In this document: piece after piece, positions 25,171-30,990 of the stretch | Layout of the letters: every line of letters starts with the position of its first letter | Numbering within the stretch: the stretch's first letter is position 1 | DNA from: SZUA-365 sp034002405 | Lineage (GTDB): Bacteria > Bacteroidota > Ignavibacteria > SZUA-365 | Direction of reading: 5' to 3' | NCBI GenBank assembly: GCA_034002405.1 | Contig: JAVFAS010000044.1 | Span: 1-30,990, forward strand | DNA: 30,990 bases | Notes under the pieces: generated by a model | The model's input: the letters and a program-made list of their open reading frames with translations, nothing else | The model's database searches: none | What the model was told of the DNA's origin: nothing | Translations under genes and position numbers: made by a program

Positions 25171-25269
25171 CTTCAACACCGACGGCTGCGCCGTTCCTCG
25201 TCCTGTCTCGATCATCACCGTTGACCTCCCGGGTCGCCCTCCGTACTTCCACCATGACAGGTGTCTATC

Positions 25270-25821
25270 ATGAAGCGTATTCTCACATCGATTTGTCTTC
25301 TTCTCGTCGGATGTGGTGGAAGTCATCCGCCGCTCGACACCGTGGACGCGGTCGATCTCGACCGGTACATGGGGACGTGGTACGAAATCATGCGTCTGCC
25401 GAATTCCTTCCAGAGCGACTGTTGGAATTCCACCGCGGAATATGAGATCATTGACGCCGAAACCGTTCGTGTCATCAATCGATGCCGGGAAGACAGCGTT
25501 CGTGGCGAGGAAAGCAGCGTGACGGGGAAGGCCTGGGTTGTCGAAGGGAGCAACAACAGCAAACTCAAGGTCTCGTTTTTCTGGCCGTTCAAGGGTGATT
25601 ACTGGATTCTGGAACTCGATGAGAATTACCAGTGGGTCGCGGTCGGCGCACCGAGCAGGGAATATCTCTGGATCATGGCACGCCAGCCGCGCTGGGATGC
25701 CGTCCCGCTCGAGGATCTCAAACAACGCCTCGCGGCCAAGGGCTTCGATGTCTCGAAACTGATCGCGACCAACAACTACCCGGTCGCGATGCGTGCCGCC
25801 GCACCACCGGAATCGCGGTAA
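25270..25821 (+). CDS. blc: Blc-like lipocalin lipoprotein
   Basis: The protein has 183 residues from the ATG at 25270. A lipoprotein signal ends in LLVGC, giving C15 as the lipidated residue. The lipocalin signature GTWYEIMRLP starts at 35; Y.V.N.C-type strands follow, and the C-terminal LWIMARQP (133-140) matches the family third motif. Length and pattern match outer-membrane lipocalins such as E. coli Blc, which bind fatty acids or lysophospholipids and help maintain the envelope. C51 and C72 could form a disulfide. An in-frame GTG nine bases earlier is less likely, because AGGTG would then be too close. CotH starts 103 bases downstream. Confidence 0.92.
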   Translation: MKRILTSICLLLVGCGGSHPPLDTVDAVDLDRYMGTWYEIMRLPNSFQSDCWNSTAEYEIIDAETVRVINRCREDSVRGEESSVTGKAWVVEGSNNSKLKVSFFWPFKGDYWILELDENYQWVAVGAPSREYLWIMARQPRWDAVPLEDLKQRLAAKGFDVSKLIATNNYPVAMRAAAPPESR

Positions 25822-25924
25822 TATTGGTGCTGTAACTCTGATACCGGTCATGTGTTTGTGTACAGTCGCCGTATCGTTGGTTCGGACGGCGCTGCATTCA
25901 CACACTCGGTACTCGGAGGATTCG

Positions 25925-27574
25925 ATGCGGTATGATATTCGCGGAATCGGTGGTCGGTGTCTTGCATTGGTCATCGCAAGTGGATTGTGGATAAGTGCGC
26001 CACTGTGCGGACAAGAGACACCCTTCACGTCGTCAAATCTGCCGATAGTCGTGATCGAAACCGGAGGGACGACGATTCCGGACGAACCCAAGGTACCGGT
26101 CCGGCTGGGAATCATCCGTGGCACGGCTGATCGGAATTTTCTCACGGATCCATTCACGGATTATGATGGAAATGTGGGAATCGAACTTCGCGGGAACTCC
26201 TCGCAAGTGTACGATCAAAAGCAGTATCTCTTTGAAACACAGGATCCACAGGGGGAGGGAGTGGATGTGCCGCTCATGGAATTCCCAAAAGAGGAGGATT
26301 GGATTCTCTATGCGCCGTTTGTCGACAAATCCCTCATGCGAAACGCCTTGGTGTATGAGACCGCACGGCAGCTTGGACGCTACGCGAGCCGCACGCGATT
26401 TTGTGAACTCGTGATCGATGGAGATTACAAGGGTGTATACGTCTTCCTCGAACAAATCAAGCGCGACAAGAATCGGGTCAATATCTCCAAGCTCGAAGCG
26501 GAGACGGACAGCGGTGACGAACTGACCGGCGGTTACATCATCGCCATCGATCATAGCGGGAAGGATACCGACCTCGGCTTTCCCGGCGCCTTCGACTCTC
26601 TCGGCTACTATGTCTATTGGCATATCTTTCCAAAGTCGAAGGACATCACTTGGCCACAGCGTTGGTACATCGAGGATTTCATCGAGGCATTCGAGACAGC
26701 AATACAGGCACCCGACTTCGCGGATCCGCAAGGTGGATATCGAGCCTATCTCGATGTTGCGTCGTTCGTGGATTATATCCTCATCAATGAATGGGCGAAT
26801 AATGTCGACGGATTCGTTGCCAGTCTCTATCTGCACAAGGATCGTGACAGCAAGGGAGGGAAACTCGTGGCCGGACCTGTCTGGGATTTCAACATTGCGT
26901 TCGGCAACGCGGATTACTCGGACGGAACATCGACGACCGGTTGGCGCTCGCACTACGGGCGCGTCCCGTTCTGGTGGCGGCGATTGCTCGCGGACAGCAG
27001 TTTTGTGTCCGAGCTCGCGTCACGGTGGACGGAATTGCGTGCATCAACCCTTTCGTCCGCGAGTCTCGAGCATCGTATCGACTCGCTTGTCACCCTGCTC
27101 GATGAGGCGCAGTCCCGCCATTTCAACCGGTGGCAACTGCTCGGGACCTACGTGTGGCCGAACGGATACGTCGGCGAGACGTGGGCGGAGGAGATCGATT
27201 ACCTGAAATCGTGGATGCGGGACCGGATGCGTTGGATGGACGAACATATCGCGTCCATCTCCTGGCCGCCGGATTCCATCATCAGTTCCGTCTCCGAAAC
27301 AATTCCGGGCATGGACTACGCAATCAGTGTCTGGCCGTTTCCCGCGGGCAGCGAGGTAACGCTTGCGCTACATTTCCCGGCCGCCATGAATGGGATCGTG
27401 ATTGTTCGCGACGTGCTTGGTCGCGAAGTGCGTCGGTGTGTCGTTGAAGCACCGGATGCTCGTGTTCAACACGTGGGCATGCAATTACACGGGCTTCCGA
27501 ATGGAATGTACCACGCGGCGATGCACGTCGGGGACGTCGTCGTGGCATCTACACGGATTCTGATCCGGAGGTAA
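25925..27574 (+). CDS. Secreted CotH-kinase-family protein with a probable type IX sorting domain
   Basis: The protein has 549 residues from the ATG at 25925, chosen because GGAGG lies five bases upstream. The signal peptide spans about 1-29 (cleavage near LCGQ). The CotH domain contains IELRGNSS (86-93), DWILYAPFVDKSLMRNALVY (125-144), DYKGVYVFLEQIKRDKNRVN (167-186) and GGYIIAIDH. INEWANNVDGF (287-297) and GPVWDFNIAFGN (317-328) follow. CotH proteins are atypical secreted kinases, known from spore coats and eukaryotic pathogens; whether this one is active is open. The C-terminal 80 residues read like a type IX secretion sorting domain: VLGREVRR, then LPNGMYHAAMHVGDVVVAS and a basic end. It should be exported to the cell surface. 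Its base composition looks less GC-rich than its neighbours. Confidence 0.87.
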   Translation: MRYDIRGIGGRCLALVIASGLWISAPLCGQETPFTSSNLPIVVIETGGTTIPDEPKVPVRLGIIRGTADRNFLTDPFTDYDGNVGIELRGNSSQVYDQKQYLFETQDPQGEGVDVPLMEFPKEEDWILYAPFVDKSLMRNALVYETARQLGRYASRTRFCELVIDGDYKGVYVFLEQIKRDKNRVNISKLEAETDSGDELTGGYIIAIDHSGKDTDLGFPGAFDSLGYYVYWHIFPKSKDITWPQRWYIEDFIEAFETAIQAPDFADPQGGYRAYLDVASFVDYILINEWANNVDGFVASLYLHKDRDSKGGKLVAGPVWDFNIAFGNADYSDGTSTTGWRSHYGRVPFWWRRLLADSSFVSELASRWTELRASTLSSASLEHRIDSLVTLLDEAQSRHFNRWQLLGTYVWPNGYVGETWAEEIDYLKSWMRDRMRWMDEHIASISWPPDSIISSVSETIPGMDYAISVWPFPAGSEVTLALHFPAAMNGIVIVRDVLGREVRRCVVEAPDARVQHVGMQLHGLPNGMYHAAMHVGDVVVASTRILIRR

Positions 27575-27627
27575 TTCGTACGCCGCACGCGGAGGTGCCG
27601 TGCGGCCCTGTCGTCGTTTGGTCCATG

Positions 27628-27660
27628 AAAAACAGGGGCACTCCGTCATGGAGTGCCCCT
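27628..27660 (-). terminator. Terminator between converging cotH-like gene and ppdK
   Basis: AGGGGCACTCC (27634-27644) pairs with GGAGTGCCCCT (27650-27660) around a five-base loop. On the minus strand GTTTTT follows, giving an intrinsic terminator about 70 bases after the ppdK stop. The same hairpin lies about 60 bases after the CotH-family stop and can cap that transcript too. Confidence 0.85.
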
Positions 27661-27727
27661 GCAGTCTTGAGTTGCCACCCGTCCGGCGTCCCGGCGTGCG
27701 GGTCGCGACGGGATATGTCTGCTGCGT

Positions 27728-30529
27728 TTACTTCTTCGTTTTCTTCACGGCTTTCTTCACGACCTTGCGGGGGTTCTGCAGGGCGGCACGTGCCGCGGCC
27801 AGACGCGCGATGGGGACGCGGAACGGCGAGCAGCTGACGTAGTTGAGCCCGATGTTGTGACAGAATTCCACCGATGACGGCTCACCACCGTGTTCACCGC
27901 AAATACCGAGTTTGATGTCGGGCCGCGTCTTGCGTCCCTCGGTGACGGCATGTTTCATCAGGAAGCCCACGCCCGTTTGATCGATCGCTTCGAACGGATC
28001 ACGCGCGTAGATTTCGTGTTCGACATAGGTCGGAAGGAAGCGTCCCGCGTCGTCCCGGCTCACACCGAGAGTCGTCTGCGTCAGGTCATTGGTGCCGAAG
28101 GAGAAGAACTCGGCGATCTCGGCGATTTCGTCCGCGGTGATGGCTCCACGCGGAATCTCGATCATGGTGCCGACGAGGTAGTCAAACTTGGTTTTGTGTT
28201 CCTTCATCACTTCGGCGGCCACGCGGCGTACGATTTCTTCCTGGGCCTTGAGTTCCTTCACATGCCCGACAAGCGGGATCATGATTTCCGGAAAGGCTTT
28301 CACACCCTTGCGGCGAACGCTGACGGTCGCCTCGAACACGGCGCGTGCCTGCATCTCGGTGATTTCGGGATACACCACGCCGAGACGGCAGCCACGGAAA
28401 CCGAGCATGGGATTGAATTCATGCAGCGCCTCGACACGCTCCTTCACCTTCGCGGGGGAGATGCCGAGCTGGGCGGCGATTTCTTTCTGTCCCTTCTCGT
28501 CATGCGGGAGGAACTCGTGCAACGGCGGATCGATGGTGCGGATGGTGACGGGACGTTTGCCCATCGCCATGAAGATGCCTTCGAAATCGGCGCGCTGCAG
28601 CGGCAGCAATTTTGCCAGCGCCTTGCGACGGCCTTCCGAGTCCTCGGCGAGGATCATCTCGCGCATCGGCCCGATCTTGCCTTCACCGAAGAACATATGC
28701 TCGGTACGGCAGAGACCGATGCCTTCGGCGCCGAAGGCGACGGCGTTGGACGACTGATCCGGCTGGTCGGCATTCGTGCGGATGTTGATCTGGCGCACGC
28801 CGTCGGCCCACTTCATGATCTTGTCATACATCTGGAAAACCGGCGCGTCCTTCGGATCGAGGGTGCGGTCGATGAGCACCTGCAGCACTTCGCTCGGCCG
28901 CGTCGGAATGTTGCCCAGCATCACCTCGCCGGTGGAACCATCGATGGAGATGTAATCGCCTTCACGGATGATTTCCGTGCGCCCGTTGATGCGCATCTCC
29001 GCGGTTTTGTAGTCGATCTTCAGCGATTCGCATCCCGCGACGCAAACCTTGCCCATCTGGCGCGCGACCAGTGCCGCGTGCGAGGTCATGCCGCCACGCG
29101 CGGTGAGAATGCCCTCGGACGCATCCATGCCCTTAATGTCCTCGGGTGACGTCTCGATGCGGACGAGAATCACGGGTTGTCCCGCCTTCGCGAAACGCAC
29201 GGCATCCTCGGCGTTGAACGCCACCACACCCGAGGCGGCGCCCGGACCGGCGTTGAGTCCCTTGGTGAGGAGTTTGTTGTTCTTTATCGCGGCAGCCTTC
29301 TCCTTGGCGTCGAAGATCGGACGCAGCAGCTGGTTGAGCTGGTCGGGCTGGATGCGCATGATCGCCTCTTCCTGCGAGATCAGCTTCTCCCGGACCATGT
29401 CCACCGCGATCTTGATCGCGGCGAAGGCCGTGCGCTTGCCGACACGGCATTGCAGCATGTAGAGATGGCCGTTCTGGATCGTGAACTCGATGTCCATCAT
29501 GTCGCGATAATGCTTCTCGAGCCTCGCGCGGATGTCGAGCAGTTGCTTGTGCGCCTTCGGATCCTTGTCCTTGAGCTGGATGATCGGCAGGGGCGTACGG
29601 GTGCCGGCGACGACATCCTCGCCCTGGGCGTTCATGAGAAACTCGCCGTAAAACATGTTCTCGCCGGATGCGGCGTCGCGGGTGAATGCCACACCGGTAC
29701 CGGAGTCATCACCGGCGTTGCCAAACACCATCGATTGCACGTTGACGGCGGTGCCCCAGTCGGCGGGGATCCCGTTCAGCTTGCGATAGACAATGGCGCG
29801 TTCGTTCATCCACGAGTTGAACACGGCGCTGATGGCGCCCCAGAGCTGTGTCTCGGGATCGTCGGGAAAACTGTGTCCTGTCTCCCGCTTGATCGCCGCC
29901 TTGAATTCCGCGACGAGTTCCTTGAGGTCCTGCGCGGTGAGGTCGATGTCGAGTTCCACACCACGGGCGTGCTTCTTGGCTTCGAGAATTGCCTCGAAGG
30001 GATCGATGTCCGTTTTCGTTTTCGGCTTGAGATCCAGGACGACATCGCCGTACATCTGCACGAAGCGGCGATAGGAATCGTACGCGAAGCGCTCGTTGCC
30101 GGAACGTGCGATCAGACCCTGTACCGTCGTGTCGTTGAGGCCGAGGTTGAGAATGGTGTCCATCATCCCCGGCATCGATGCGCGGGCGCCCGAACGCACG
30201 GAAAGGAGCAGGGGGTTCTTCGGATCACCGAACTTCGCCTTCATTTCGCGCTCGACTTTCTTGAGCGATTCGGCGACCTGCTTTTTCAGGACACTGGGGT
30301 AGGTTTCCTTGTTGTCGTAATAATGCGTGCAGACTTCGGTCGTGATCGTGAAGCCCGCGGGAACGGGGAGACCGATGTTGACCATCTCGGCGAGGTTCGC
30401 ACCCTTGCCTCCGAGAAGGTTTTTCATGTCGGCCTTGCCTTCGGCTTTCTTTCCGCCGAAGAAGTACACATACTTCTTGCCGCGCGCGGCGTTGCGTTTT
30501 GCGGGGGCTTTGGCTTTCGTCTTCGCCAT
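27728..30529 (-). CDS. ppdK: Pyruvate, phosphate dikinase
   Basis: PPDK interconverts pyruvate, ATP and phosphate with phosphoenolpyruvate, AMP and pyrophosphate. The 933-residue protein has the ATP-grasp N-terminal domain (LLGGKGANLAEMVNIGLPVP from about 38). The swivelling phosphohistidine domain has GGMTSHAALVARQMGK, with H484 catalytic and T482 the usual regulatory site. The C-terminal PEP-binding barrel has FGTNDLTQTTLG and GICGEHGGEPSSVEFC, with C877 as the likely acid/base. All catalytic features are intact. It is somewhat longer than the Clostridium enzyme (about 874), partly because of a lysine/alanine-rich start (MAKTKAKAPAKRNAARGKK) and a lysine-rich end (KVVKKAVKKTKK). The ATG has GGAG about eight bases upstream. 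A terminator follows the gene. Confidence 0.96.
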   Translation of the reverse strand: MAKTKAKAPAKRNAARGKKYVYFFGGKKAEGKADMKNLLGGKGANLAEMVNIGLPVPAGFTITTEVCTHYYDNKETYPSVLKKQVAESLKKVEREMKAKFGDPKNPLLLSVRSGARASMPGMMDTILNLGLNDTTVQGLIARSGNERFAYDSYRRFVQMYGDVVLDLKPKTKTDIDPFEAILEAKKHARGVELDIDLTAQDLKELVAEFKAAIKRETGHSFPDDPETQLWGAISAVFNSWMNERAIVYRKLNGIPADWGTAVNVQSMVFGNAGDDSGTGVAFTRDAASGENMFYGEFLMNAQGEDVVAGTRTPLPIIQLKDKDPKAHKQLLDIRARLEKHYRDMMDIEFTIQNGHLYMLQCRVGKRTAFAAIKIAVDMVREKLISQEEAIMRIQPDQLNQLLRPIFDAKEKAAAIKNNKLLTKGLNAGPGAASGVVAFNAEDAVRFAKAGQPVILVRIETSPEDIKGMDASEGILTARGGMTSHAALVARQMGKVCVAGCESLKIDYKTAEMRINGRTEIIREGDYISIDGSTGEVMLGNIPTRPSEVLQVLIDRTLDPKDAPVFQMYDKIMKWADGVRQINIRTNADQPDQSSNAVAFGAEGIGLCRTEHMFFGEGKIGPMREMILAEDSEGRRKALAKLLPLQRADFEGIFMAMGKRPVTIRTIDPPLHEFLPHDEKGQKEIAAQLGISPAKVKERVEALHEFNPMLGFRGCRLGVVYPEITEMQARAVFEATVSVRRKGVKAFPEIMIPLVGHVKELKAQEEIVRRVAAEVMKEHKTKFDYLVGTMIEIPRGAITADEIAEIAEFFSFGTNDLTQTTLGVSRDDAGRFLPTYVEHEIYARDPFEAIDQTGVGFLMKHAVTEGRKTRPDIKLGICGEHGGEPSSVEFCHNIGLNYVSCSPFRVPIARLAAARAALQNPRKVVKKAVKKTKK

Positions 30530-30824
30530 GGAGTACTCCGGATTGAAAAGGATAATGATACCGTATTGTCGGAATAGAAATACCGCTGTGTGATCGCACG
30601 GAATTCACGGCATCGATAAATATACGAAATTCCCGCATGGGAGTGGAGACGTCGACGGAAGGAACGGTGAGAATAGCGCCGCGCACGGTCGCATGCCCGG
30701 CGGGATGGGAGAGTCCGTCGCTGCTCTGCCACGTCGGCCGCCGGCATGGAACCCATCGCACGGGAATGACTGTTGGGTTGATCTCGGCTCAGGTGGCCTC
30801 CCGTATCTCGGAGTTGGAGTTCCC
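30530..30824. other. Divergent intergenic region upstream of ppdK
   Basis: This 295-base region must hold the ppdK promoter and probably that of the rightward gene at 30825. It is visibly more AT-rich near 30540-30640. On the minus strand TATATTTA (plus 30617-30624) misses the TAnnTTTG box by one base and lies about 90 bases before the ppdK ATG. No convincing open frame, hairpin or repeat was seen. Confidence 0.35.
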
Positions 30825-30990
30825 ATGCGTATCGCGGTGTTGCAGCACATCGTTCCCCTGGCGTTTCTCTTCCTGATCGTCATCCCCCCACCCGCGTGGG
30901 CGGATGGCGTCGAGACCTTGCTGCAGCGCGGGGACAGCGCGCAAACGGCGAAGAACCCGCGCGCGGCGCTCCGGTTCTACCAGCAGGCGG
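30825..30990 (+). CDS. Exported protein, partial (N-terminus only)
   Basis: The first 55 codons are present and the frame runs off the window. The ATG at 30825 has GGAG five bases upstream. The product starts with a signal peptide: MRIAVLQHIVPLAFLFLIVI, then a proline-rich end and cleavage near AWA. The next residues (GVETLLQRGDSAQTAKNPRAALRFYQQA overall, seen in two parts) resemble the first helices of a tetratricopeptide repeat. A periplasmic or surface TPR protein is likely, but the rest of the gene is needed to say more. Confidence 0.6.
   Translation, partial: MRIAVLQHIVPLAFLFLIVIPPPAWADGVETLLQRGDSAQTAKNPRAALRFYQQA

Noticed and set aside
25793..25924. Earlier start for the CotH-family protein
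   Set aside because: The extension overlaps the lipocalin gene, lacks a ribosome-binding site and would bury the signal peptide that follows the ATG at 25925.
24862..26157. A 431-codon minus-strand open frame crossing the tdh end, a terminator and the lipocalin gene
   Set aside because: It spans three well-supported plus-strand features and has no family signature.
27890..30577. Two long open frames (419 and 466 codons) antisense to ppdK
   Set aside because: Both are explained by codon bias of ppdK on the other strand and lack any credible domain or ribosome-binding site.

Overview
This window comes from a GC-rich bacterium, most likely of the Bacteroidota/Chlorobiota/Ignavibacteriota side of the FCB group. 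Several things point there: a secreted CotH-type protein that ends in what looks like a type IX secretion sorting domain, a DUF4837-type lipoprotein, the short-chain-reductase form of threonine dehydrogenase next to kbl, and TAnnTTTG boxes ahead of kbl and near one other gene. The genus cannot be told from the sequence. No rRNA, tRNA, CRISPR array, insertion sequence or prophage gene was seen. Most of the window is core metabolism and cell-envelope biology.

Left part (1-8.6 kb). A 21-copy heptanucleotide tandem repeat (22-168) abuts glnE (glutamine synthetase adenylyltransferase/adenylyl-removase), followed by truA. Converging on these from the minus strand is a four-gene operon. In transcription order it holds a stand-alone (p)ppGpp-hydrolase-like HD protein, dtd (D-aminoacyl-tRNA deacylase), an alkaline-phosphatase-superfamily metalloenzyme, and comEC (DNA uptake channel).

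Next (8.6-11.25 kb, minus) is a large secreted protein with a CBM48 module, a GH57-like core and a CBM20-like module. The GH57 active-site signatures look eroded. It ends in a textbook intrinsic terminator whose U-tract lies only nine bases before the start codon of the HD gene.

Centre (11.5-22.5 kb, plus) is a long, tightly packed gene run: a small unknown protein, tilS, hpt, ftsH, a CTP-dependent-lipid-kinase-like membrane protein, a DUF4837-like lipoprotein, a flippase-like UPF0104 membrane protein, a family 2 glycosyltransferase, a CPBP-family membrane protease and an exported TPR protein. Five of the junctions are stop/start overlaps (ATGA, GTGA or TGATG), so translational coupling is likely. 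The run joins tRNA modification, purine salvage and membrane proteolysis to a lipid/envelope module.

Right part (22.6-31 kb). kbl and tdh together convert threonine to glycine and acetyl-CoA, with a hairpin between them and a terminator after them. They are followed by a lipocalin lipoprotein, a CotH-family secreted protein, a terminator shared between converging genes, and ppdK (pyruvate phosphate dikinase) on the minus strand with unusual lysine-rich ends. The window ends inside the first codons of another exported protein.

I see no clear new defence or mobile system. The most unusual features are the eroded GH57-like secreted protein, the terminator set directly in front of the HD/dtd operon, and the HD protein itself.
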